Assembly: GCF_016904675.1 (NCBI RefSeq) | Contig: NZ_CP070228.1 | Coordinates: forward strand, 1,922,001-1,986,000 | Origin: Arcanobacterium phocisimile | Lineage (GTDB): Bacteria; Actinomycetota; Actinomycetes; Actinomycetales; Actinomycetaceae | Length of the DNA stretch: 64,000 bases | Direction: 5' to 3' | Part shown: piece by piece, positions 1 to 8,351 of the stretch | How positions within the stretch are numbered: the stretch's first letter is position 1 | Layout: each line of letters starts with the position of its first letter | Notes under the pieces: generated by a model | Told to the model about the DNA's origin: nothing | Databases searched by the model: none | The model's input: the letters and a program-made list of their open reading frames with translations, nothing else | Position numbers and translations under genes: made by a program

Positions 1-350
1 CGATCGATAACTTCCCAGAATCGATGTGGGCTTGCATCACGATTGATGGTGAGTTGCTCGGCGAAGTAGGTGTGCATCAGCGGCACGTCGACTGTGGTGT
101 CCGTGGCGCGGGTACGTTCTGACATCAGGTAGACCATGGGCACGCAGTCCATATGATCTTTCATAAAATAGTTGTGACCGCGGTTAGGGAAGTATGCCGA
201 ATATATACGTTTGCCCATGTTGATAACGTCGTCGTCGAGGTGGGTGCCGTCTGAATTACGAATTGCGTCCGCACCCCATTTTTCGGCTAACTCAGTGGAC
301 TGCTGAATAAAGTTTTCTTCGGTAGGTATGGTAAAGCGACCAACGCTCAT
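1..350 (-). CDS. lnpA: 1,3-beta-galactosyl-N-acetylhexosamine phosphorylase (5' part only)
   Basis: Only the first 116 codons are in the window; the gene runs off the left edge. The minus-strand translation starts MSVGRFTIPTEENF and contains WGADAIRNSDGTHLDD, YFPNRGHN and FFAEQLxxNRDASPHxFWEVIDR-type blocks (here YFAEQLTINRDASPHRFWEV). I recognise these as the N-terminus of the GH112 lacto-N-biose/galacto-N-biose phosphorylases of bifidobacteria and cutibacteria. The family phosphorolyses galactosyl-beta-1,3-HexNAc from host mucin or milk glycans into Gal-1-P and HexNAc in the cytoplasm. The ATG at 350 has GGGGAG a few bases upstream. The function rests on recalled family similarity, not on a search. 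Confidence 0.82.
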   Translation of the reverse strand, partial: MSVGRFTIPTEENFIQQSTELAEKWGADAIRNSDGTHLDDDVINMGKRIYSAYFPNRGHNYFMKDHMDCVPMVYLMSERTRATDTTVDVPLMHTYFAEQLTINRDASPHRFWEVID

Positions 351-613
351 ATTTACTCCCCTAATAACAGGTAGTCGGTACGAGAATAAGCATCCCTCAG
401 CTGTGCCAGTGGAAAATCGGCGACTGGCTTGGAGAGTCCACGATGACACTCCACAACTGCAAAAATCGTAGCACATTTACTAACGGGAACTAGAAAGTAA
501 AGCTATCCATCTCGCTATGACTGCAGCGAATTTTTCTGGCTGATCTCGGCGTACACAATAGCTTGCCCCGGCGATACGCTCAATAGTGATTACTGGGTGC
601 GTGATAGATATTT
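351..613. other. Intergenic region upstream of lnpA
   Basis: No convincing gene is present. The stretch should hold the promoter of the minus-strand phosphorylase gene, including its ribosome binding site at about 355-362. I see no clear -35/-10 pair and no RNA structure apart from the terminator at its right end. Confidence 0.5.
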
Positions 614-648
614 TGTGGGGAGTAAACCTGCTTGATTTACTCCCCACA
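614..648 (-). terminator. Rho-independent-type hairpin after cas5e
   Basis: A perfect 13-bp stem (TGTGGGGAGTAAA paired with its complement) with a 9-nt loop lies 18 bp beyond the cas5e stop codon. It would end the cas8e-cse2-cas7e-cas5e transcript. Confidence 0.75.
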
Positions 649-666
649 CTGCTACTCGCTCATAAA

Positions 667-1404
667 TCAGCCAGCTAATTGCCGTCGGATAACCAGATGG
701 CCGCTGATGAACGATAATTGCTCGTCGCGTTGGTTAACCACGGTAATAGCTGTTTGGTTCCGTCGCCCACTAGCCGGATGGAATGGACCATAAGTCACCA
801 TTGTTACCGGCTGAGATTGAGGTTGTTCGCTCTCAACAGTTCGATGCAGATTGGAAACTATTGGAATCTCGTTAATGCAGTCGGCAGATCCCCGCCCCAG
901 ATAGAACGGGAAATCCGGAGCAAACGCTTTGCGTCCAAGATAGGTTACAAAACCGGGTGTTGCTAAAGCATTTTCCAGCTCATCAAGATGTTTTTCGGAT
1001 GTAATTCGCACAATAAACTCGCCGTCAGCTAGGTAGGTACGGTTCACAACCGACGTCCCACCTTGCGCATCGGGAGTAAAAACAAGTGCTTTGCCTTTAG
1101 CTTTGCCAGCAGAAATACCTTGGACGATCTGGTGTCTCCTGCGGAAAAGTGTAGATTCTGTGCGCGGATTAATTGTATGAAAATCATCCACAATGTTAGG
1201 CCGGCGATCTTGTCGAACAACGAATTCAACATCATTTAACCACTCCGGCCATTGTCCGCGCTCAGCGCCCAAGGCACCTGCAAGTAGCCCAAGAAGACCT
1301 GAGCGGGTGGGCCACGGCTCAGTACGAATGATGTTACCGCTCACCGCTGGGCCAGCCCACGATTGAAGTGGTCCACTCAGCCGGATATACAGCGACTCAA
1401 TCAT
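667..1404 (-). CDS. cas5e: Type I-E Cascade subunit Cas5e (CasD)
   Basis: The 245-residue protein starts MIESLYIRLSGPLQSWAGP, the typical Cas5 N-terminus (first beta strand of the RRM-like fold, then the PLQSWG-type motif). SRSGLLG-like TRSGLLGLLAGALG and FYLGRGSAD follow. Cas5e holds the 5' handle of the crRNA and caps the Cas7 backbone at the Cas8e end of Cascade. The ATG at 1404 overlaps the cas7e stop as ATGA, indicating translational coupling; an in-frame upstream start at 1416 is less likely. It is the last gene of the minus-strand Cascade operon and is followed by a strong terminator. Confidence 0.93.
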   Translation of the reverse strand: MIESLYIRLSGPLQSWAGPAVSGNIIRTEPWPTRSGLLGLLAGALGAERGQWPEWLNDVEFVVRQDRRPNIVDDFHTINPRTESTLFRRRHQIVQGISAGKAKGKALVFTPDAQGGTSVVNRTYLADGEFIVRITSEKHLDELENALATPGFVTYLGRKAFAPDFPFYLGRGSADCINEIPIVSNLHRTVESEQPQSQPVTMVTYGPFHPASGRRNQTAITVVNQRDEQLSFISGHLVIRRQLAG

Positions 1405-2459
1405 TGCAGAATCCAATCAACAATGCGATCGATCATACCATCAAGAGTTTCTCGTTCCACACCTGCAAACTGATCATCGGAAAATTCCGCAGTGCCGGAA
1501 AGAACTTCAACTGGCCCGAAATTTCCGGGATCAAACGATCGTGCCCGCTGGTATTGTGCGGCAAGCTCCTTGATCGATTCTGCTTCGTAACCGCCATCGG
1601 AGCCCACTTTTACTGGCTTTTCAAAGCTGTATGCAGTACGGTAACGCTGTTCTTCAGCAAAAACAAGGCTTGGCATTGTGTAAGGTGCAGTAGAGTTTTG
1701 TTTACCTCGTGGCATTCCATATACTGCTGCTCGAATGAACTCTCGTAAGTTATCTCGTGTTTCTGGAAGCTCAAAAGCAGTCCAAACTGCTTTGAGCTGT
1801 TCCTTATCGATCGATATTGTTCGATAGAATGTGCCGTTCACGTATCGTGATACGCCAAGATAGGTTGCACCCGATTTTTTGCGATCGCGTTCGCGCACGT
1901 CATCGCCTGTGGAGAAGTAGTCAGACTCAATAGTTGCTGCGTGGGTAGTAACCCCTGGCGATACCGCGATCGCTGCTTCAGTGTTTTTCCCTGGTGCATT
2001 TGCAAACATGCGACCAAATGCGGCGATCGCTAATGAACCTGTCTTGCCATCAGCGATAAATTCACTATTCTCTTCACCATCGATTAGACTTTGCGCAAGA
2101 GTTGTTAGTTCTTCCACTGAAAGCCATGCGGATCGATCCGATTCTTTCTCCGTAGCTTCACCTTTTGTCAATTCACCAATACGCTTCGCAGCTAGCTTAC
2201 TCAATGATTTTTTATCTATTTCTGGATTCAGTTTGGCAGCGATATCAAGCACTTCATCTACAAGTTTTCCAGAACGCACTGAAAGATCGAGGCTGGCTTC
2301 TTCATATTTCCCACGAATACCCCGCTTGATGCTTTGTGACGAATGCATTGCACGCAATGCACCACCTTGCATAAGGCGCTTGGGAGTCCCGGAATCATCA
2401 CGGTTGAGGTTCGAATACGGAACGTTAGAAATGATGTGTAATGTTAGATTCTTTGACAT
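1401..2459 (-). CDS. cas7e: Type I-E Cascade backbone subunit Cas7e (CasC/Cse4)
   Basis: The 352-residue protein begins MSKNLTLHIISNVPYSNLNR and soon has GTPKRLMQGGALRAMHSSQSIKR, the strongly conserved N-terminal region of Cse4/CasC proteins. DADDVRERDRKK-like and HAATIESDYFSTGDD segments are also typical. Six copies would form the helical backbone that holds the crRNA spacer. Length matches the family. The gene lies 32 bp after cse2 and overlaps cas5e by four bases, so it is in the middle of a co-transcribed Cascade operon. Confidence 0.95.
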   Translation of the reverse strand: MSKNLTLHIISNVPYSNLNRDDSGTPKRLMQGGALRAMHSSQSIKRGIRGKYEEASLDLSVRSGKLVDEVLDIAAKLNPEIDKKSLSKLAAKRIGELTKGEATEKESDRSAWLSVEELTTLAQSLIDGEENSEFIADGKTGSLAIAAFGRMFANAPGKNTEAAIAVSPGVTTHAATIESDYFSTGDDVRERDRKKSGATYLGVSRYVNGTFYRTISIDKEQLKAVWTAFELPETRDNLREFIRAAVYGMPRGKQNSTAPYTMPSLVFAEEQRYRTAYSFEKPVKVGSDGGYEAESIKELAAQYQRARSFDPGNFGPVEVLSGTAEFSDDQFAGVERETLDGMIDRIVDWILQ

Positions 2460-2491
2460 GGTTGTTCCTTAAATTGCTATATGGATAATGA

Positions 2492-3100
2492 TTAGTTCTC
2501 AGAAGCATCAGCAGTTTGGCCGATATTGCCGTAATAGTCTTTTAATATTTGCATTCTTAACGCACGTGACTGCTCGCTTACACCATTTCCCCATCGGCTG
2601 AGTAAACGATAAATTGAGAAATAGTCGCACGCCGGAGGGTTCGTTAACGAGTTCGCCATTTGCATTAATCTCCAGATTGACTTGTACGCTTCTTCAAAAT
2701 CTTGGGTGTGGATGTATGCCAATCGTTGAGCTATCGCATCGGGATTTCGCGGATCAAAAGACACTTGCTGGTCTGGTTTCTTTTGCCGAGCCCACGCTAT
2801 CGACAATTCACTGCACCACTTACCAAATGATTTGAATTTTCGTTCCCCATTTTCTTGAGACTGTGGAATATCAGTAAATTCAGCGATAAGGGCAGCGACT
2901 CGCACTGCTGTCTTCCGGACCTCAGATCGCGCATCGGGCCCTAAAGCTGGATATATGTACGGATATGCGTAATGTTCGGTAAACGGATCAGCTCCGCGTC
3001 GAATATTAGCTCTTTGTTGCCGGAAAGTAACCGCACTCCGCCGGTCAAGAATTTGATAGATCAATGCAAATTCTGATTTATCATGCACATCATTAACCAC
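2492..3100 (-). CDS. cse2: Type I-E Cascade small subunit Cse2 (CasB)
   Basis: I place the start at GTG 3100, which has a perfect AGGAGGAG ribosome binding site four bases upstream. This gives 202 residues, the usual Cse2 length; the longer frame reaching 3316 would overlap cas8e. The protein has the Cse2 signature DRRSAVTFRQQRANIRRGAD, then AYPYIYPALG, and near the C-terminus DYFSIYRLLSRWG. Cse2 forms a dimer on the belly of Cascade and stabilises the R-loop. It lies 19 bp after the cas8e stop. Confidence 0.9.
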   Translation of the reverse strand: MVNDVHDKSEFALIYQILDRRSAVTFRQQRANIRRGADPFTEHYAYPYIYPALGPDARSEVRKTAVRVAALIAEFTDIPQSQENGERKFKSFGKWCSELSIAWARQKKPDQQVSFDPRNPDAIAQRLAYIHTQDFEEAYKSIWRLMQMANSLTNPPACDYFSIYRLLSRWGNGVSEQSRALRMQILKDYYGNIGQTADASEN

Positions 3101-3119
3101 GCTACTCCTCCTGTTCTTT

Positions 3120-4751
3120 CTAGTCTTCCTTAGTAGCACTGTGGTGCTCACTGATAGTTTTCTGAATAATGCGAGAAAGGCTTCCTCGCACTGCATATAT
3201 TTGTTGTGAATATTGGCCAACAAATGGCTCAGTGACACTGTCATAAGTTTGCATCGCAGCCCGATATATTCCCGTTGACAGTTTCTGAGTAGGCTGAGAT
3301 CCCGCTCGGAGTTCACTCATATATGTCTCATAAACAGGCGTTATTTGGCGCCAAAACTCTGCCGAGGCATCAGCTCTCGAATTCTCCAACGCATCCAAAG
3401 CAAGTGCCGGATAACCACTCGCTTCACGTTTTGCGTCTGAGGCATTTCGACGTCGAAAAACTCCAGTAACACTTCGATGAATGGCACGAATTAACTGCGC
3501 ATTCCATCGAACTTCGTTGCGTTGCTGGGATCTGAGACCGAAACCCCAAACATCTGGAGTCGCAAAAAACACATCAGATGCTCTAACACTCGGTGAAGAA
3601 GCTGTACCTTCGATCTGATGTCTAAAGAAGATAGGGGTACGATCTTCCGCGTCACTTGGGAGAATATTCGTATTGCCTGAGTTCAATAAGGCTTCAAGTT
3701 TATCTTCGGCAGCCCACTCAATTGCCAGATCTGTTCCATCTCGACCAAAATCGATACGCTGCGCCTTTTTTGCACCATCACTGGATTTCGAATCCCCCAT
3801 ATAGAGGTACATGGGGTCGTTCTCGTTTCGAATATCCCACCACTCTTTTAGCGCTTTTTCAGAGTCTTTGTCGATGTAGGCAATTGGTAACCATTCTGGT
3901 GGAACACCCCCGACCCGAACTCCTGCAAGGAACTGCTGCCCATTTGACTCTTCCCAATAACAGGCCGCTGTATTCGAACTCCATGTACCCATCCACAACG
4001 GATGAAGTAGCCCATCGGATAGCTTCGATACGGTCATTTCCCGGTCAGCCCACGCCGGAAGCCCTTGCCCATCAACCCATTTCTTCGGCAACGAAGCAAA
4101 TAGCGAATATAAGAAACTCTCTCCGTCAACTTTCCACATAAATTCTGTAGCCGCATTTCCTTTACCAAGGAACCTAATCCCTGGTGCGCCCATGCGTGTT
4201 TTATCGCCGTCATATTTATTATTTCCAGCCATGGAGTAATAGTGATAAGTAACTAGCTTCAAAACTGCTTCTGAGACAGAAAGTTTTACCGGGAAGCTGA
4301 CGATAAGATTCCAATAATCTTCGCCGCGATCCGAGGGCATAGCAGGAGAAAGCTTCTTTACTTCTTGATCGCCAGGACCTATTTTACGTGAGGTATCTTT
4401 AGCTGATTTTGGCGCCAAAACTGGCCGTTGCATAAACGGATGGGCGGCGTCAAAAAGGGTTGCGCTCTTAGACAGTGACTCCAGAGCACGGTCAACTGCA
4501 GATACACTGAAACCATCAGTAGCTAAAGCAGCCATATCATCTGCATCGTCCCACTTTGTTTTTTCTTCAAATCTCAACACAACCGGGACAACAGATAAAA
4601 GGAACCTGAATGTTGCCGCAACCTCAAATGCCGGTTTTTGCAGATTCAGCATGAGATCAGGTTCATGTGCTCGCAACAACACTTCACGAACCGAAATGTC
4701 ACCTTGTGTTGTGGAGACCCAATTAATGTCTGTTAATGCATTAATATCCAT
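3120..4751 (-). CDS. cas8e: Type I-E Cascade large subunit Cas8e (Cse1/CasA)
   Basis: The 543-residue protein has the Cse1 layout: an N-terminal segment with INWVSTTQGDISVREVLLRAHE, DAAHPFMQRP near residue 105, the zinc/loop region, FFATPDVWGFGLRSQQRNEVR-type sequence in the middle (HQIEGTASSPSVRASDVFFA), and a C-terminal helical bundle. Cas8e reads the PAM and recruits Cas3. It is the first gene of the minus-strand Cascade operon. GAGGAG and AGGGGA sequences precede the ATG. Upstream lies the 249-bp divergent region with repeat-like hairpins and a possible guide target, so its expression may be controlled by Cascade itself. Confidence 0.92.
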   Translation of the reverse strand: MDINALTDINWVSTTQGDISVREVLLRAHEPDLMLNLQKPAFEVAATFRFLLSVVPVVLRFEEKTKWDDADDMAALATDGFSVSAVDRALESLSKSATLFDAAHPFMQRPVLAPKSAKDTSRKIGPGDQEVKKLSPAMPSDRGEDYWNLIVSFPVKLSVSEAVLKLVTYHYYSMAGNNKYDGDKTRMGAPGIRFLGKGNAATEFMWKVDGESFLYSLFASLPKKWVDGQGLPAWADREMTVSKLSDGLLHPLWMGTWSSNTAACYWEESNGQQFLAGVRVGGVPPEWLPIAYIDKDSEKALKEWWDIRNENDPMYLYMGDSKSSDGAKKAQRIDFGRDGTDLAIEWAAEDKLEALLNSGNTNILPSDAEDRTPIFFRHQIEGTASSPSVRASDVFFATPDVWGFGLRSQQRNEVRWNAQLIRAIHRSVTGVFRRRNASDAKREASGYPALALDALENSRADASAEFWRQITPVYETYMSELRAGSQPTQKLSTGIYRAAMQTYDSVTEPFVGQYSQQIYAVRGSLSRIIQKTISEHHSATKED

Positions 4752-4775
4752 CTTCCCCTACTCCTCATAGTGATT

Positions 4776-4816
4776 GGTATAACATGAACTGTAGTACTAA
4801 AGTATGAACAAATCAA
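4776..4816 (-). promoter_or_regulatory. Candidate cas8e promoter
   Basis: Reading on the minus strand, TTGATT (4816-4811) and TACAGT (4793-4788) are 17 bp apart and make a plausible -35/-10 pair. A second possible extended -10, TGTTATACC, lies at 4784-4776. Either would start the Cascade transcript within about 35 bp of the cas8e ATG. No start-site data are available, so the exact element is a guess. Confidence 0.4.
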
Positions 4817-4829
4817 CTTCTGAAATAAC
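4815..4829 (-). promoter_or_regulatory. Candidate target of the CRISPR-derived guide in the cas8e promoter
   Basis: On the minus strand this reads GTTATTTCAGAAGTT. It matches the 15-nt sequence between the two repeat-like hairpins at 4924-4938 at 14 of 15 positions, including an uninterrupted 11-base run from the first spacer base (the seed). The three bases 5' of it on the minus strand (4832-4830) are AAC, a plausible type I-E PAM, whereas the copy inside the mini-array is preceded by TCT. The site overlaps the putative -35 box. A 7-bp inverted repeat (AATCAAC/GTTGATT, 4811-4817 and 4830-4836) brackets it and offers the alternative of a protein operator. Confidence 0.55.
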
Positions 4830-4894
4830 GTTGATTTTATTAAAAACTCCATGTAGATTTTGAAAGAGGGGAAAATTCTCCGAAAGCTCTGAAC

Positions 4895-4967
4895 GACTTT
4901 ACCCCCGCTTATGCGGGGAATCAAACATCTGAAATAACAGAAATACCCCCATAACAATGGGGAACTT
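4895..4967 (-). ncRNA. CreR-like mini-CRISPR: two degenerate repeats flanking a 15-nt spacer
   Basis: Read on the minus strand, 4967-4939 and 4923-4895 each align over 29 positions with the array repeat. The first keeps TTCCCC at its left and GGGGGTATTTC at its right but has a different centre. The second keeps TTCCCCGC and GCGGGGGTA around a changed loop. Both fold into a 6-bp stem with a 4-nt loop, as the real repeat does, so Cas6e could process both. The first is preceded by an extended -10-like TGCTATTAT at 4980-4972, which would start transcription at about its first base. The 15-nt spacer (4938-4924) resembles a site at the cas8e promoter. Known parallel: Cas-regulating RNAs found between cas6 and cas8 in other type I systems. 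Expression and processing are inferred. Confidence 0.6.
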
Positions 4968-5000
4968 GATAATAATAGCATCTATACCTGAGGGGCGGAC

Positions 5001-5699
5001 ATGGCCGAGTCACTGTATCTGACAAAGTATCCTATTCATCTTGCGCTTAGTCAGAAAGCCACTAACAAACCACGAAACGGCTGGGATGAGACCGACCCAA
5101 AATTCCGCCACCGAGCAGTTATGGCAATCTTCGATGCGATTGACTCCGATCATCCCCGTAAAAACGCCGCCATTCTTTTCCGCGCAGATTACCTCGCCGG
5201 TCAGGCCCCGTTCTTCCTGATCCAGTCAAAAATTCCGCCAACACATGCGCCAGACGGCGTACAGACTATAAAACGAGAAATTGAGGTACTGCCAGCTGGG
5301 ACTCCAGTTCGCTTTAGGCTGTCCATCAACGCTATACGACGGAAAACAGTTTCAGCCAACGTAGCTCCATCGAAACCACACGTAACTACCACGCCGATCC
5401 CGTTCGATTTTTCGACAGAAGGTTCTGTGGCCTCAGACCCCCAAGAAACTATGACTCCCTGGCTGAGTAATAAACTCAAAAAAGCGCTTGATGACGTAAC
5501 AATCACCAACCACCAACGTGAACTTTTGGGCGTTGACCGAAATGGAAAATCCACAGCATCGATGACGGTTCAAGTCGATACTGTAGACGCAGTAGCAACG
5601 GTAACCGATGGAACCGAATTGAATGATCTTATTCTTCATGGCGTTGGCCGAGCCAAAGCCTACGGGTGCGGTTTGTTGACAGTACAGGCTCTAGCATGA
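5001..5699 (+). CDS. cas6e: CRISPR RNA endoribonuclease Cas6e (CasE/Cse3)
   Basis: The 232-residue protein starts MAESLYLTKYPIHL and ends with the glycine-rich loop GVGRAKAYGCGLLTVQ that marks Cas6e. FRLSINAIRRK in the middle is the typical second RRM segment. It would cut the precursor crRNA at the 3' base of the repeat hairpin and stay bound to it in Cascade. The ATG at 5001 follows GAGGGGCGG. Unusually, the gene is separated from the other Cascade genes and leads the plus-strand operon; its stop overlaps the cas3 start as ATGA. It is transcribed away from cas8e, with the repeat-like hairpins between them. Confidence 0.92.
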   Translation: MAESLYLTKYPIHLALSQKATNKPRNGWDETDPKFRHRAVMAIFDAIDSDHPRKNAAILFRADYLAGQAPFFLIQSKIPPTHAPDGVQTIKREIEVLPAGTPVRFRLSINAIRRKTVSANVAPSKPHVTTTPIPFDFSTEGSVASDPQETMTPWLSNKLKKALDDVTITNHQRELLGVDRNGKSTASMTVQVDTVDAVATVTDGTELNDLILHGVGRAKAYGCGLLTVQALA

Positions 5700-8347
5700 A
5701 CACTCGATCTGAGCTGTGGGCAAAACAAGACGGGTTTGATAAAACATACCCTCTTCTAGCTCATCTTCTTGATACCGTAACAATTACTGGAGCCCTCTAC
5801 GACCACTGGCTACGGGAAGGCTTACGTGATTTGTTCCGCGAGAGCTTAGGAGACAACGCTAAATCTATTGTCCAATGCATCGCTGGTCTCCACGACGTAG
5901 GAAAAGCAAGTCCATTATTTCAGTTGCGGCCATCAGACAAAGCGCAACGGTGGGAAAAGATCCGCAAGACAATAGAGGAATCGGGTAACTACCAAGATCT
6001 TGGAAATACCTCGATTGCGCTAAACCGCTCGAAAGACGAGGCGCGCAGGCACGAACGCCTTTCAGCATATGCCAGCCAACCTGTACTTCCATCATCGCGT
6101 AAACCAGCAAGTCAAGTATGGGTTCATTTAGTTCTCGGTGGGCATCATGGAAAGTTCTCTGCCATCACTAAGGCCTCGGATACCAAAGATCTCCTCGAAG
6201 ATCTCGACTACGGCGGTTGGACATCTGCCCAACATGACTTAACCGACGGCGTACTGACAGCTTGCCGCCTCAACCGGGAAGATATTCCACAAAAGCTCGA
6301 TCCAACTATAACTTTATTGCTTTCCGGACTCATTGTTTTAGCTGATCGGATCGCTTCAGGAGAACCATTCGTTGATGGTGGATTCACGTTGCTTGAGGAG
6401 TTCCCTGATATTCTTGAACATCCGCATCGTTGGGTAACCGAACGGGAAAAAGAGGCCGAATCACGTGTTCGCACAACAGTAGGGATTTATTCTCCGTGGG
6501 AGACCGAAGATGCAGCTAAGCAGGCTATCTTAGGCGATTATGATCCGCGCCCGATTCAGCGAGAAGCATTAGACGCAGGAGATGGGTTGTGGTCGTTGAT
6601 GGCTACTACCGGCAGCGGAAAAACTGAAGCGGCGTTGCTTCGGCATTCGACCCGTCCTGAACGCCTGATTTTCCTCCTCCCTACACAAGCAACTTCCAAT
6701 GCCATCATGCGCCGAGTTCAACATGCATATCGGAACACAAGCAATGTGGCAGCACTGGCTCATGGTTTAGCTTCCGTGGAAGATTTTTACCAGCAACCGC
6801 TTTCTTTGTACGACGACGAAGCAGGACAAAACCCATCAGAAAACCAAACTGACAAGCCTAGTGGACTGTATCCTTCATCGTTTGTTCGTGCCGGTGCTGC
6901 TCGCCTATTTGCCCCAGTTTGTGTAGGCACAATTGATCAAGCTCTGGCTTCCGCTCTACCTGGAAAGTGGATACATTTCAGGCTTCTCGCATTAGCTAAT
7001 GCACATATGGTCATTGATGAAGTCCACACGCTAGATGTTTATCAGACTAAGTTATTAGAAGAGCTCCTTCCTTGGCTAGTGAAAACACGAACTCGGGTAA
7101 CGTTCCTAACTGCAACAATGCCTAGTGAACAACGCCAGCAACTGATTTCCGCATACTCTCAAGCAGAGGAAAAACTTGACTCACCAATATTCCCTTCGAT
7201 CGACGTCGTTACTGAAGGGCACACAGATTCCATCCCGGTAGATTCGCTGACTGCTTCCATGACTATAGACTTACGCCAAACAGAATATGATTCGCTTGTC
7301 GATGCACACGTTGATTGGCACACTCAGGTGCGCAGACAATTCCCCACAGCACGTCTTGGAATTATCTGTAATACCGTTGCTAGGGCGCAAGAAACTGCAC
7401 AACGAATCGCTGAAAATGGCGAAACAGTTCTGATTTTACATTCACGCATGACTGCAGAACACCGCCGGCAGAATGCTCAACAATTACTGGATTTACTTGG
7501 GCCAAATGGGACGGGAACGAACATTACTGTTGTTGGAACACAAGCAATAGAAGCATCCCTAGATATCGATCTTGATTTTCTCAATACTGAAATATGCCCA
7601 GCCCCATCACTTGTGCAACGTGCTGGACGCCAATGGCGCCGAACCGATCCTCAGCGCAAAGACCGATGCCCAGGAGAACATCAGAAAACACTAACTGTAA
7701 CCTGGTTCAATTCTGATCAATCCTGGCAGTATCGCCCATATTTAGCTGCAGAACTTAAGCGTACCTATGAATGGCTTGCTTCTCATTCCCAGCTCATCAT
7801 TCCAGATAACGCTCAGGAATTTATTGACTCCGCACATGTCAATTTTGAAAACGCCCTCACTGAATTAGACATGGAAGCTCTGACCGAGGAAACCTTGAAG
7901 TTGATGCGCGCGGAATCTAACCGTGCACGAATAACAGACGCCTTAACAGACCGCGCCAGCGTGGGAAATTTCACTGCACTCACTACGAATAATCCGGCAG
8001 ATGAATCTACAACCCGGCTCATTGATGAAGGATCTAATGGCCGTTTCATTCTGGGAAGCTTAGAATCGACGATTCCAGGAGCCTGGCATGGAACAGCAGA
8101 AGAGCTTCTGACTTTATCTTCACGCGATAAGGCTACTATTCGGGAAGTACTCCGGGCTTCTATTCCACTTTCATTACCGCGTAACTCGCAAAGGAAACCC
8201 CGTGCAAAAGAGGAGTTTATCGAACGTCTAAAAGCGATCTCGTTATCTGAATCTCGTTCACTTTTAAGTGGTTATTATTTCGTTCCCGATGCCGACCAGT
8301 TCTACGATTCTTCCATTGGTTTTACTGGCCCACTACAGAATTCGTGA
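5696..8347 (+). CDS. cas3: CRISPR-associated helicase-nuclease Cas3
   Basis: The 883-residue protein joins an N-terminal HD nuclease to an SF2 helicase. Visible HD residues include His23 (LLAHLLD), His66-Asp67 (GLHDVGKAS) and GGHHGKFS. Helicase motifs are TTGSGKTEA (about residue 303, Walker A), IDEVHTLD (about 440, DEVH box), FLTATMP, GTQAIEASLDID and QRAGRQWRR. Cascade bound to a target recruits Cas3, which unwinds and degrades the displaced strand. I use ATG 5696, which overlaps the cas6e stop; an in-frame ATG at 5666 lies inside cas6e. All the catalytic motifs that I can recognise are intact. Confidence 0.95.
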   Translation: MNTRSELWAKQDGFDKTYPLLAHLLDTVTITGALYDHWLREGLRDLFRESLGDNAKSIVQCIAGLHDVGKASPLFQLRPSDKAQRWEKIRKTIEESGNYQDLGNTSIALNRSKDEARRHERLSAYASQPVLPSSRKPASQVWVHLVLGGHHGKFSAITKASDTKDLLEDLDYGGWTSAQHDLTDGVLTACRLNREDIPQKLDPTITLLLSGLIVLADRIASGEPFVDGGFTLLEEFPDILEHPHRWVTEREKEAESRVRTTVGIYSPWETEDAAKQAILGDYDPRPIQREALDAGDGLWSLMATTGSGKTEAALLRHSTRPERLIFLLPTQATSNAIMRRVQHAYRNTSNVAALAHGLASVEDFYQQPLSLYDDEAGQNPSENQTDKPSGLYPSSFVRAGAARLFAPVCVGTIDQALASALPGKWIHFRLLALANAHMVIDEVHTLDVYQTKLLEELLPWLVKTRTRVTFLTATMPSEQRQQLISAYSQAEEKLDSPIFPSIDVVTEGHTDSIPVDSLTASMTIDLRQTEYDSLVDAHVDWHTQVRRQFPTARLGIICNTVARAQETAQRIAENGETVLILHSRMTAEHRRQNAQQLLDLLGPNGTGTNITVVGTQAIEASLDIDLDFLNTEICPAPSLVQRAGRQWRRTDPQRKDRCPGEHQKTLTVTWFNSDQSWQYRPYLAAELKRTYEWLASHSQLIIPDNAQEFIDSAHVNFENALTELDMEALTEETLKLMRAESNRARITDALTDRASVGNFTALTTNNPADESTTRLIDEGSNGRFILGSLESTIPGAWHGTAEELLTLSSRDKATIREVLRASIPLSLPRNSQRKPRAKEEFIERLKAISLSESRSLLSGYYFVPDADQFYDSSIGFTGPLQNS

Positions 8348-8351
8348 CACT

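Noticed and set aside
4733-4981. Minus-strand frame of 82 codons across the cas8e-cas6e gap
   Set aside because: It overlaps the repeat-like hairpins and the cas8e start, has no ribosome binding site and no protein-like composition. I also looked here for a small toxin of the CreT kind and found no convincing one.
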